Below, piece after piece: positions 16,104 through 24,022 of a stretch of DNA of 25,769 nucleotides. The stretch's first letter is position 1; every line of letters begins with the position of its first letter. This DNA comes from Candidatus Helarchaeota archaeon. Lineage in GTDB: Archaea > Asgardarchaeota > Lokiarchaeia > Helarchaeales > HEL-GB-A. The position numbers were made by a program, and so were the translations under genes. Where the stretch lies: assembly GCA_013375455.1 (NCBI GenBank), contig JABXJT010000069.1:1-25769 (forward strand), read 5' to 3'. The notes below the pieces were generated by a model. It was not told the DNA's origin and did no database searches. It was given only the letters and a program-made list of their open reading frames with translations.

Positions 16104-17798
16104 ATGGTTATAAAAAAGGGTAATAGGGCAATAATAGATGCGCTTGTAGAGACTCAGACCAAAAAAGTTTTTGGAATTTGCGGGACCTCGGTTGCTGGCT
16201 TTTTATCCGTCCTGGGCACTGAAAAAAACATTGAATATATAATTTGCCGTCACGAACGCGGGGCTGGGAGTATGGCGGATGGCTATGCTCGCGCCAGTGG
16301 AAATGTTGGCGTTTGTCAGATGCATTCAGGGGCGGGGACCCTTAATGGGGTGCTCAGTATTGTTGATGCTTACAGAGATTCCTCTCCAGTCGTACTGCTG
16401 GCAGGCCAGGTCGCACGAAATCAAATTGGACGTGAAATATTTGGGGAAGCCAAGCAAATTGAAGTTCTTAAACCTTATACGAAATCCCAACTACGCATTA
16501 ATGATGTCAAGGATATTCCTAAGATAATTACCCAAGCCTTTTACGTTGCTCGATCAGGACGTCCTGGACCCGTGCTTGTTGAAATGCCCGAGGATATTTA
16601 TTTAGAAGAGGGGGAAATGGAACCCCTTATTCCTCCTGAAGTTGATTCTAAAGCAGCCCCTTCAACACTTATTCAGGATGCCGTGGAACGATTAGTAACC
16701 GCTGAAAAGCCTGTAATCCTTGCAGGTGGAGGTGTTTTATGGGCAAACGCTTGGGAGGAGCTAAAATCCTTGGCGGAAATGCTGCAAATCCCAGTAACCA
16801 CTACTCAAAATGGTCGAAGCTGTTTTCCTGAAAATCATCCGCTTGCCTTGGGTTTATCCGGCTGGTACGGGGGCAATTCCGTGGCTGATGAATCTATCGA
16901 GAAGGCGGACGTGATTCTGGGAGTCGGTTGCACGTTCTCATCATTGACCACTTATCTCTTTACCAGTCCCATCAAGGGTGAAGTTATTCATATTAATATT
17001 GATCCTTTCGAATTGGGCCGGAATGTTCGCTGCGACTATGGCATTGTCGGAGATGCTCGGGCGGTGCTTTTGGAGATGATCAGGATCCTTGATACTAAGG
17101 GTGTTTCGCGCCAACCCTCCCTTTGGATAGAGAAGATAAACAAGAAGAAAAACAAATGGCAGAAAGAATGGGGGAAAGCTACTAAATCCTCGAGTGTCCC
17201 AATTCAACCTTCACGGTTAATCCGAGATATTCAAGAAATAATCCCCGAGAATTCAATAGTCGTGGCAGGGGCAGGACTTCATCACCTCTTCATCACGAAT
17301 TACATGCACTCAATCCATCCCAGGACCTTTATCTCTTCAATTAATCTGGGATCAATGGGCTTCGCACTCCCCGCTGCAATAGGGGCAAAAGCCGCGAAAC
17401 CTGAAGAGATTATAGCGTGCATTATTGGAGATGGCGATTTTATGATGAGCATTCCTGATCTGGATACCGCTGTAAGATACGGGTTCAATGTTGTGACTAT
17501 AATTATGAACAATAATAGTTATGGCGCCCCAAAAGCGTTTCAAAAATTAACCTTCGGAACTGATTTTGGCAGCGATTACATTAATCCTGATTTTGCCAAG
17601 TTAGCCGAGGACTTCGGGGCTCGTGGCTGGACTGTAGAAAAACCTGAGGAGATTGCTGATTCAATTAGAAGTGCACTAGATTGCGGAAAACCCGCCGTGA
17701 TCGATGTAAAAATTGATCCAAATGCCATTCCTCCGGTAAATTTTAAGGCCTCCTTTAGACTTAGAGGAAATGTTACGATTCCGAAACGAAACGGTTAA
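16104..17798 (+). CDS. thiamine-diphosphate-dependent enzyme, acetolactate synthase/decarboxylase-like
   Basis: 564 residues with the three-domain layout of the ThDP decarboxylase/synthase superfamily. The N-terminal PYR domain has the activating glutamate (Glu51 in C-R-H-E-R-G-A-G-S-M-A-D-G-Y-A-R). The central domain carries the PVILAGGGVLW Rossmann segment. The C-terminal PP domain has the ThDP/Mg motif GDGDF (442-446), ending in NNN about 25 residues later. It acts on a 2-oxoacid. No regulatory subunit is adjacent, so it is probably not the biosynthetic acetolactate synthase; benzoylformate-decarboxylase-like, glyoxylate carboligase-like or oxalyl-CoA decarboxylase-like roles are alternatives. 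The divergent DapA-like aldolase also handles oxoacids, suggesting a shared route. The ATG has an AGGTGG site upstream. Confidence 0.92.
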   Translation: MVIKKGNRAIIDALVETQTKKVFGICGTSVAGFLSVLGTEKNIEYIICRHERGAGSMADGYARASGNVGVCQMHSGAGTLNGVLSIVDAYRDSSPVVLLAGQVARNQIGREIFGEAKQIEVLKPYTKSQLRINDVKDIPKIITQAFYVARSGRPGPVLVEMPEDIYLEEGEMEPLIPPEVDSKAAPSTLIQDAVERLVTAEKPVILAGGGVLWANAWEELKSLAEMLQIPVTTTQNGRSCFPENHPLALGLSGWYGGNSVADESIEKADVILGVGCTFSSLTTYLFTSPIKGEVIHINIDPFELGRNVRCDYGIVGDARAVLLEMIRILDTKGVSRQPSLWIEKINKKKNKWQKEWGKATKSSSVPIQPSRLIRDIQEIIPENSIVVAGAGLHHLFITNYMHSIHPRTFISSINLGSMGFALPAAIGAKAAKPEEIIACIIGDGDFMMSIPDLDTAVRYGFNVVTIIMNNNSYGAPKAFQKLTFGTDFGSDYINPDFAKLAEDFGARGWTVEKPEEIADSIRSALDCGKPAVIDVKIDPNAIPPVNFKASFRLRGNVTIPKRNG

Positions 17799-17829
17799 GC
17801 CGGACCATATTTAAAAATCTTAAATTTCT

Positions 17830-18339
17830 TCATTTACCTTCAAGATCCGTTTTTTCGGATTTTAAAGATTCAACATTTTCCTGTTGCTCGTTTAATTCGC
17901 CCTTTAATTTCTCAGACGAACTGACCCTTTCTTCTAGTTTGATAAATCTCTCTTCGATATCTCTTTTATACGAAACCAAGGCCTCCTTGGTTTTTTGCAG
18001 TTCTTTCAACTCAATATCTAAATCTCTGGTACTTTTATCCTCTATATCACAAATTTTTACCTTTAGGGCTGCAATTTCTTCCAAGTATTTTTTTCTCATT
18101 TTTTCTTCTTTTATTGCGATTCCGTCTTCAATTTCTTTAACTATTGAATCAATTTTATCGTGGGTGGGAATATTGTCCAACTTTTCCTTATAATCATCTA
18201 TTTGAGTATCCAATTCTTTTATCTTATCGTCTCGCTTAGCAATTTCATTACTCAGCTCATTAATCTTAAGTCGGGTTTGTTCCTCCAATTCAATCAAGCG
18301 CTTGTTCATTTCCTCCCAATTTTCAACCAACTCAACCAT
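17830..18339 (-). CDS. two-segment coiled-coil protein
   Basis: 169 residues, almost all charged heptad-like sequence. Two long helices (about 1-54 and 63-165) are separated by the only helix-breaking stretch, NIPTHD (about 56-61), so the protein could fold as a hairpin or a bent rod. It has no signal peptide, cysteine or membrane segment, and only the composition usual for coiled coils; no family can be named safely. It is monocistronic: its promoter has a TATA box at 18379-18389, and the next gene upstream is 147 bases away. It is convergent with the ThDP enzyme (31-base gap). Confidence 0.72.
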   Translation of the reverse strand: MVELVENWEEMNKRLIELEEQTRLKINELSNEIAKRDDKIKELDTQIDDYKEKLDNIPTHDKIDSIVKEIEDGIAIKEEKMRKKYLEEIAALKVKICDIEDKSTRDLDIELKELQKTKEALVSYKRDIEERFIKLEERVSSSEKLKGELNEQQENVESLKSEKTDLEGK

Positions 18340-18378
18340 CTCATCATTACATACAGAATTAAAAAGTGATGTTGTTGG

Positions 18379-18389
18379 TATATATAATT
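18379..18389 (-). promoter_or_regulatory. TATA box of the coiled-coil gene
   Basis: On the minus strand this reads AATTATATATA, about 40-50 bases upstream of the ATG at 18339. It is a good match to an archaeal TATA box, and the expected start of transcription would fall near 18357. Confidence 0.45.
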
Positions 18390-18460
18390 CTTACGAATTT
18401 TTACACTTTTCCCCTCAAATCCATCTTTTGATTACGCTGCGGTACCGTGCCGATTTTTTT

Positions 18461-18473
18461 AAAAAAAAGGGGG
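18461..18473 (-). terminator. C5T8 terminator behind cassette 1
   Basis: On the minus strand CCCCCTTTTTTTT follows 13 bases after the stop of the last gene of cassette 1. The same C5-T7 element lies behind cassette 2, which supports a shared termination signal. Confidence 0.55.
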
Positions 18474-18486
18474 AATTAAGGATTGA

Positions 18487-19077
18487 TTATAAGACTAAAG
18501 TCGTGAAGAGCCACTGGAAAATCAACATATTTACGCCAATATAAATCGCCCAGTTTAGCGAAAAAACACCTATGACGCCTAGCATATTTCTGATTTTATG
18601 TTCTGGCTGGTTTTGAATGACAGCAACGATTAATAAGCCCAAGATCCAGATGTACATCAGCCATTTCAGCGTGTCGTAAAGGTAACCCGCCCACTCCATC
18701 GTTCCCGTAAATCTGAGGATCATATTTATCAGAAAGAACCCGGAATGAAAGATGAGCATTGGAATGAGGACACACCACGCGGCGGTCTTGGTTGCCTCTC
18801 CCGCTGGTTTATACTTCGTCAATCTAAGAAAGATGTAGAGATCGATAGCGAACCCAAGTACAAAGAATAACATAAATATAATACCCAATACCGCTAGAAG
18901 TAGGGCAAAAATGATAACTAATGGATAACCTCCGGTAAAATGGGCAAAGAAAAAATTAATCATTAAGAGCATTCCCGTAGCTACAATTAGCACCACGGAT
19001 TTCCCTTTGTTACGTTTCTCTTCTATTGTTTCAATGGCCGCTTCGGGCCTATTAACTAGATCTCCTAAGAATCCCAT
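18487..19077 (-). CDS. Yip1-like five-helix membrane protein (type b, cassette 1)
   Basis: A 196-residue polytopic membrane protein. The opening GDLVNRPEAAIETIEEK matches the short amphipathic N-terminus (x-x-P-x-x-x-x-x-x-I) of Yip1-domain proteins. It is followed by about five hydrophobic segments (near 28-47, 51-85, 97-121, 138-156, 165-192). A conserved cytoplasmic-type loop QNQPEHKIRNMLGV precedes the last helix and recurs in the paralogue at 21262-21861. It starts six bases after the stop of the type-a gene; the ribosome site GGTGATG contains that stop codon, so the genes are coupled. It probably forms a membrane complex with the type-a protein and the phosphodiesterase; the function is unknown. 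Confidence 0.75.
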   Translation of the reverse strand: MGFLGDLVNRPEAAIETIEEKRNKGKSVVLIVATGMLLMINFFFAHFTGGYPLVIIFALLLAVLGIIFMLFFVLGFAIDLYIFLRLTKYKPAGEATKTAAWCVLIPMLIFHSGFFLINMILRFTGTMEWAGYLYDTLKWLMYIWILGLLIVAVIQNQPEHKIRNMLGVIGVFSLNWAIYIGVNMLIFQWLFTTLVL

Positions 19078-19083
19078 TTTTCA

Positions 19084-19773
19084 TCACCATATTAGGTTCA
19101 AAAATTTATTTGCATGATTGATGGTAAAGATCACGAACACGATGAACAACGACAGGTAGTACGATCGAATCACATTATATACGGAAACATCCTTGAGCCG
19201 CTCTAAGAATTGATATATTATAACTGGTGCGATGCCGATGAAAACTGCGGCTAAAACGCCGAAGTAGATGAAATGATAGATCGCTGGAAGTATGTAACTA
19301 AGCCCCAGACAAACTAGAGATGCCCCAAACATGATAATTGCAAAAGAAAAAATGCTCCATGCAATTATTTGGGCCGTCCGTTTGATGGAAATTTGTTGTT
19401 TGAATACTCGCAAAAATACGAAGAAGAGAACGCTAAGAAACAGCCACGCCTTAATGCAGAAAATGAAATCCGTTAAAAACACTAGCCCGTAATAGTTAAC
19501 ATTGCCATAAGGTAGATAAAACCCGATCACTTGACCACTGGTAAGTATCTCAAGCGGATAGGAGTACGCATACTCGTGAAAAGTCGTATAGAGGCTTCCA
19601 CCCGTAATGAAGACTCCAGATATCAGAAGTACACTTGATATCACGATGACGATAAAGGTTTGGCTTAAATTTACTGGTTTTGAAGTTAAATCTTCAACCA
19701 CTTCGCTTGGACGATAAATCATTCTGAAATAATTTTTCAGCAGCCCGCCCATTCCTTCATCCGATGATTTCAT
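19084..19773 (-). CDS. Yip1-like five-helix membrane protein (type a, cassette 1)
   Basis: A 229-residue membrane protein. The N-terminal YFRMIYRPSEVVEDL is the typical pre-helix motif of Yip1-domain proteins (R-P-x-x-x-x-x-L). About five hydrophobic segments follow (near 38-60, 95-121, 132-155, 160-185, 205-222), with a large non-cytoplasmic-type loop between the first two that contains a short SYPLEILTSGQ segment shared with the paralogue. The start overlaps the end of the phosphodiesterase gene by 17 bases, and the GGGAGAG site lies inside that gene. The same overlap length is kept in cassette 2. Yip1-family proteins in eukaryotes act at membranes with Rab GTPases; in archaea the role is unknown. 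Confidence 0.76.
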   Translation of the reverse strand: MKSSDEGMGGLLKNYFRMIYRPSEVVEDLTSKPVNLSQTFIVIVISSVLLISGVFITGGSLYTTFHEYAYSYPLEILTSGQVIGFYLPYGNVNYYGLVFLTDFIFCIKAWLFLSVLFFVFLRVFKQQISIKRTAQIIAWSIFSFAIIMFGASLVCLGLSYILPAIYHFIYFGVLAAVFIGIAPVIIYQFLERLKDVSVYNVIRSYYLSLFIVFVIFTINHANKFLNLIW

Positions 19774-21094
19774 TCAACACTCTCCCTTGCGATTGACCTG
19801 GTACTGGCCAGCCGGTTAAATTACAGATTGTAGGGACTATATCTACTACATGAGGTACAATAGTGGTTATTTCATAGCCAGTCCGCGTGATGTTTGGTCC
19901 CATCCATGCCATTATCACATCTTGGAGTGCTATTCCTCCGTGGCTTCCTATTTGACTGAGAGGGATTTCGCCAAATCCTGGCAATCTCAGGCTAAGTACT
20001 ACGTGTTCTCGCAGTGAAATGTAAATCTGCCCTGTCCTGTTTTCCCATGTATTTAGGCAATATGGATATTGGTACATTTGGCTCCGGTTCAAAACTACTG
20101 CCACGTCGGGATGTTGTTGTAAAAAATCGACGGCAGAACTCGTATTTGCTGGATTCTCTAGAAATATAAATCCCGAACCGCCTTCCACATGAACGTGATT
20201 TTGAATACCCTTCCCTATCAAATAACCTTCAATATCGACGATCTTTTCAACAGTTTCCATGCCATGATCGCTCGTGAATATAAAGAGCGTGTTTTCGTAT
20301 TCGCCCATCGCTTTGAGTTCCGTGAATAGGTGCATGAATAAATTATCCAATTCACGTAAATGTCTCTTGATCATCCCGCTATAATCTCCAACTCCACCGC
20401 TGTAATGTCCGAATACGTCTGTCCAGGCTAAGTTGCAGAAGATGAAATCGGGGTCATCCTGTTTAATCAGCTCGATAAGGGCTCGAATACACCAAGTATC
20501 GACAAGATCTCCATCCGCATAATGGATAGGTGTCCCTAATTTTTGAAGATAACCGTCCGGTAGCGGATACGGATCACCCGTGACTAATTCGGTGATTGGC
20601 GAAGCGAAAACAAAGTTTGCTTCTTGGCATAAGAGGGGCGGGAGGCGCCACTTCCCACTGATAAATGCTGTTTTTATGGTGTTGTTGGGTTCAATAGCCT
20701 CGATAAGTGTTTCTGCTAATCGAAAATTATGATCGAGCGCGACGCCCACTGTCGTATTGCTAGTTGTATTATAATAGCCATTTCCGATCATCCCTGAATT
20801 GTTAGTGTAAGCACCAGTAAGCATTGAAGTGTGCCCGAGTTGGGTTTCTGCCGCTAAAGACGTTAAAGCATGCCTGTATTTTGAACCGCGTGCCATTATT
20901 TCAGCAAACAACTTTGGCATCATTTCTTCCGTTAAATATTCCGGATTAGCTGAATCTATACTAAATAGAATGACTCTGGGCGTTGTTCGCGGATTCGTGG
21001 GTGGAAACAACGACGTTGCAATGAAATTGATGGTAAATCCGAAGCTGATAAGTATCGCAATAATAAGTAAAATTGTTCTGTCTGTTTTTTTCAT
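19757..21094 (-). CDS. membrane-anchored alkaline-phosphatase-superfamily phosphodiesterase (cassette 1)
   Basis: A 445-residue type I phosphodiesterase/nucleotide pyrophosphatase-like enzyme. Residues 8-30 form an uncleaved-looking signal anchor, so the catalytic domain should face outside. The two-metal site is complete: Asp47 (F-S-I-D-S), nucleophile Thr89 in LGHTSMLTG, Asp226 and His230 (WTDVFGH), Asp276-His277 (TSDHGME) and His385 (GSHGG). It hydrolyses phosphate mono- or diesters; the substrate could be a nucleotide, glycerophosphodiester or lipid-linked sugar phosphate. Length and motif spacing match the 22543-23883 copy. It is first in a three-gene operon. The last codons overlap the type-a Yip1 gene. 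Confidence 0.88.
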   Translation of the reverse strand: MKKTDRTILLIIAILISFGFTINFIATSLFPPTNPRTTPRVILFSIDSANPEYLTEEMMPKLFAEIMARGSKYRHALTSLAAETQLGHTSMLTGAYTNNSGMIGNGYYNTTSNTTVGVALDHNFRLAETLIEAIEPNNTIKTAFISGKWRLPPLLCQEANFVFASPITELVTGDPYPLPDGYLQKLGTPIHYADGDLVDTWCIRALIELIKQDDPDFIFCNLAWTDVFGHYSGGVGDYSGMIKRHLRELDNLFMHLFTELKAMGEYENTLFIFTSDHGMETVEKIVDIEGYLIGKGIQNHVHVEGGSGFIFLENPANTSSAVDFLQQHPDVAVVLNRSQMYQYPYCLNTWENRTGQIYISLREHVVLSLRLPGFGEIPLSQIGSHGGIALQDVIMAWMGPNITRTGYEITTIVPHVVDIVPTICNLTGWPVPGQSQGRVLNEIIG

Positions 21095-21174
21095 TGTAAA
21101 ATCCCATTATATTTTTTTTCAATAAGACGTAAAATGTAATTCGACTAGAGGAATTCGCATAAATAAGTTAATGG

Positions 21175-21195
21175 GAGGTTAGATATTGTAACCTC
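21175..21195. repeat. GAGGTTA-N7-TAACCTC inverted repeat upstream of cassette 1
   Basis: Perfect 7-bp arms around GATATTG sit about 80 bases upstream of the phosphodiesterase start at 21094, between the two cassettes. Position and symmetry suit an operator, or the hairpin could help end cassette-2 transcription. There is no second copy to compare with. Confidence 0.3.
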
Positions 21196-21231
21196 ATTGG
21201 GCTCACGTGCTCAGATCGGTGAGTAGCAACT

Positions 21232-21243
21232 AAAAAAAGGGGG
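21232..21243 (-). terminator. C5T7 terminator behind cassette 2
   Basis: The minus strand reads CCCCCTTTTTTT about 18 bases after the stop of the type-b Yip1 gene. It matches the element behind cassette 1 in sequence and position. Confidence 0.55.
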
Positions 21244-21261
21244 AGTGGAATGAATAACGCC

Positions 21262-21861
21262 TTAAATGATCATGCCTAGTAATAAATCAACTGCTATAAC
21301 AACGATAAAAAGATTCACCGCATAATTGAGCCAAAATGCACTCATTACACCAAGACTATTGCGAAGCTTGTGTTCTGGTTGGTGCTGGGACACCACAACA
21401 ATTGATAAGGCTAAAATCCAGATATATAAGATATATTTAAGGTAATCATAAAGAAATACCGCTATTTCACTCATTCCTATAGAAACGAGAACAGTGTTTA
21501 TTAATGTCAAGCATAGGCTATAAATTAACGCTGGAATTAAGACACACCACGAGATCGTTTTCAACGTTTTTCCGATGGGCTTGAAACCTATAAGTTTCAA
21601 AATGATGAAGAGTTCCAATAGAAAACCTATTACAAATATCATCAAGGCAATGATCCCTGTATACGATAGGTAGGTGAAAAAGAAGACCATGACCTCTGGC
21701 CAGGACCAAGCTAAATGGAAAAGGAAAAAATTTGCCATCCAAAACATTCCGGTAATCGCAAAGAGCACTAGTGTTTTCCAGAGGTAGCCTTTTTCTTGTT
21801 TTTCCTCTATTGTAACTATAGCAGCTTCCGGTTTATTTAACAAATCCCCTATAAAACCCAT
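21262..21861 (-). CDS. Yip1-like five-helix membrane protein (type b, cassette 2)
   Basis: About 199 residues from the ATG at 21861. A start four codons further up is possible, but this ATG has the GGTGATG site and matches cassette 1. It is a paralogue of the 18487-19077 protein: GDLLNKPEAAIVTIEEK at the N-terminus, about five hydrophobic segments, the CVLIPALI helix, and the QHQPEHKLRNSLGV loop before the last helix. The first segment is preceded by three extra residues (YLW) relative to cassette 1. It sits five bases after the type-a stop and is followed by an oligo-T terminator, so it is the last gene of the operon. Confidence 0.75.
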   Translation of the reverse strand: MGFIGDLLNKPEAAIVTIEEKQEKGYLWKTLVLFAITGMFWMANFFLFHLAWSWPEVMVFFFTYLSYTGIIALMIFVIGFLLELFIILKLIGFKPIGKTLKTISWCVLIPALIYSLCLTLINTVLVSIGMSEIAVFLYDYLKYILYIWILALSIVVVSQHQPEHKLRNSLGVMSAFWLNYAVNLFIVVIAVDLLLGMII

Positions 21862-21866
21862 TTTCA

Positions 21867-22559
21867 TCACCATATTTGATATAGGAATTTATCTGCGTGA
21901 TTAAACGCGAAGATGAGGAAGACAACGAACAACGATAGATAATACGCCCGCATGCTATTGAAGTAAGACACGTTGTTCAACCGCTCAAGAAATTTCATCA
22001 CTAGAATTGGCGTAACGATGATGAAAATGCCGGTCATCACCCCGAAGTATATATAGTGGTAGATTAGTGGAATGACGTACTTGAGCCCTAGACAAACTAC
22101 AGAAACCAAAAGCATTATGATGGCAAACGGGAATAGACTCCAGGAAACGATTTGCAGCGTCCTTTTGAGAGATATCCGTTGCTTGAAAATGCGGAGAAAT
22201 CCATATAGCAGAATCGCCAGAAAGATCCAAGCCTTTAATATGAAGATGAGATCCGTGAGAAAGACCAGCCCGTAATCGTAGTAGGAGACATAAAACCCAA
22301 ATAATTGCCCACTGGTTAGTATTTCGAGAGGATACGTAAGTGCATTATTCTGAAATGTCGTGTATAATATGCCTCCCGCAATGAAAACGCCAGCTATTAA
22401 AATTATACCTGAAATGATAGTCACAATAAGAGTTTCTAGTATGTTTACATCTTCTTTTACAAGCTCGTCGACAACCTCCGTGGGTTTATGAATCATTCGA
22501 AAATACTGCCTCATCACCTTTTTCATGTTTAAATCTATCCCTTCATTCGATGATTTCAT
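21867..22559 (-). CDS. Yip1-like five-helix membrane protein (type a, cassette 2)
   Basis: About 230 residues from the ATG at 22559; a start five codons earlier (22574) is possible. The chosen start gives the same 17-base overlap with the phosphodiesterase gene as in cassette 1 and has GGAGG at a good distance. It is a paralogue of 19084-19773: YFRMIHKPTEVVDEL before the first helix, TYPLEILTSGQLFGFY in the loop, the same five-helix pattern, and the shared ending NHADKFLYQIW (NHANKFLNLIW in cassette 1). Divergence is spread along the whole length, as in an old duplication rather than a recent copy. Confidence 0.76.
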   Translation of the reverse strand: MKSSNEGIDLNMKKVMRQYFRMIHKPTEVVDELVKEDVNILETLIVTIISGIILIAGVFIAGGILYTTFQNNALTYPLEILTSGQLFGFYVSYYDYGLVFLTDLIFILKAWIFLAILLYGFLRIFKQRISLKRTLQIVSWSLFPFAIIMLLVSVVCLGLKYVIPLIYHYIYFGVMTGIFIIVTPILVMKFLERLNNVSYFNSMRAYYLSLFVVFLIFAFNHADKFLYQIW

Positions 22560-23883
22560 ACAAAATCCTCCCATCTACATTGTTTGGGGCGGTCCATCCC
22601 ATGATGTGGCATATTGTTGGGACGACATCGGCTACGTGAGGTACAATGGGGATCTCGTATCCCATCCGCGTGATGTTTGGTCCCATCCACGCCATGAGGA
22701 TGTCTTGTTCAGCGATACCCCCGTGTGCTCCAACGGCATTTACTGGAATATTTCCAAGTCCCTCGGCATGCAAGCTAAGTACCGTATGTGCACGAGTTGA
22801 AAAATAAATATGTCCAACTCTCGTAATGTTCATGTCAAGATTGTATGGATATTGAGAGTAATTTGTATATGGCACGACTACTACGACATCTGGGTGCTCC
22901 TGAAGTGCCCCTACAGCAGTGTTTAAGTCTGCAGAATTATCAAGATAAACGAATCCCGAGCCACCTTCGGCATGGATGTGACAACCAATGCCCCGACTAT
23001 CCATGTAGGTCTGCATGTCTATAATGTCTTCAATCGTGGTCATTCCGTGGTCCGCAGTGATGGCAAAGAGCGTGTTATCGAATTCTCCGATTGCCCGTAA
23101 CTCAGTAAATAGGCGCATGAATAGGTTATCTAGCTCTCGTAACTGACGCCGAATCATCGAACTATAATCTCCCACGCCGCCAGAATAATGCCCAATATCA
23201 TCGGTGCCTGCGAGGTTTACGAAGATAAATTCGGGATCATCCGTTCTTATGACTTCAATTAAGGCATTCATAACCCAAACATCTACTAAGTCACCTCCCA
23301 GGTACTCAAGGGGGCGTCCCAACTTCTCCTCATATCCAGGAGGCACGGGAAACGGAATGCCCGAGGCTTTTTCAGCGTAGGACGAGGTGAAGACCAAGTC
23401 GGACGTATTAGAGAGGAGCGGTGGAAGGCGCCATTTTCCGCTAAGAAATGCAGTTTTTAGCGAAGGATTAGTGCGATCTAACGCTTCGATGATGGTTTCT
23501 GCTAGCCTGTAGCTCTCATTCAACACAACTGCTGTGGTTTTTCCTGTTGAATTATCATAATATCCATTCCCAATGATACCTGTTGAATTGGGATATGCGC
23601 CAGTGAGCATTGAAGTGTGTCCTTGCTGGGTTTCTGCGGCGAGTGCTGTAAGAGCATTCTTAAATTTAGCCCCTCTGGCCATTATTTCGCTATAGAGCTT
23701 TGGCATCATATCCGCGCTGAGATATTCTGGATTACCGGAGTCAATACTAATTAAAATGACTCGATGAATGCTTTCATCCGCTGGTGGTGGTGGAAATAGT
23801 GAGGTCGAAATGAAATTGATGCTAAATCCGAATCCAAAGAGAATTACAACGATTAATAACGCTAACTTGTCTGTTTTACGCAT
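22543..23883 (-). CDS. membrane-anchored alkaline-phosphatase-superfamily phosphodiesterase (cassette 2)
   Basis: 446 residues and a close paralogue of the 19757-21094 enzyme, with the same N-terminal anchor (about 8-30, ending TSLFPP). The metal and catalytic residues are kept: Asp48 (I-S-I-D-S), Thr90 in QGHTSMLTG, Asp and His in TDDIGH, Asp-His in ADHGMT and the C-terminal His in GAHGG. Both copies should therefore be active. Differences cluster around the proline-rich stretch after the anchor (FPPPPADES) and the loop after DLVFTSSYAEK, which may alter substrate choice. The start has AGAGGGT upstream. It is first in the second three-gene operon and divergent from the nitronate monooxygenase-like gene. 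Confidence 0.88.
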   Translation of the reverse strand: MRKTDKLALLIVVILFGFGFSINFISTSLFPPPPADESIHRVILISIDSGNPEYLSADMMPKLYSEIMARGAKFKNALTALAAETQQGHTSMLTGAYPNSTGIIGNGYYDNSTGKTTAVVLNESYRLAETIIEALDRTNPSLKTAFLSGKWRLPPLLSNTSDLVFTSSYAEKASGIPFPVPPGYEEKLGRPLEYLGGDLVDVWVMNALIEVIRTDDPEFIFVNLAGTDDIGHYSGGVGDYSSMIRRQLRELDNLFMRLFTELRAIGEFDNTLFAITADHGMTTIEDIIDMQTYMDSRGIGCHIHAEGGSGFVYLDNSADLNTAVGALQEHPDVVVVVPYTNYSQYPYNLDMNITRVGHIYFSTRAHTVLSLHAEGLGNIPVNAVGAHGGIAEQDILMAWMGPNITRMGYEIPIVPHVADVVPTICHIMGWTAPNNVDGRILYEIIE

Positions 23884-23990
23884 TCTTATAGACCCTCTAA
23901 GTTTTTTTTAAGTAACTAATTCTTTATGCCCCCTTCTTTATTATCTATCGGTCTCCCTATTCATTTACTAAATAAAAACAATTAAATTCT

Positions 23991-24006
23991 GAATGAATGA
24001 ATGAAT
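23991..24006 (+). repeat. four tandem GAAT units before the flavoenzyme gene
   Basis: GAATGAATGAATGAAT lies only 16 bases before the start codon at 24023, just upstream of the GAGGAG ribosome site. Tetranucleotide repeats can change copy number by slippage and so alter the leader. Confidence 0.6.
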
Positions 24007-24022
24007 AAAATGAGGAGTTAAT

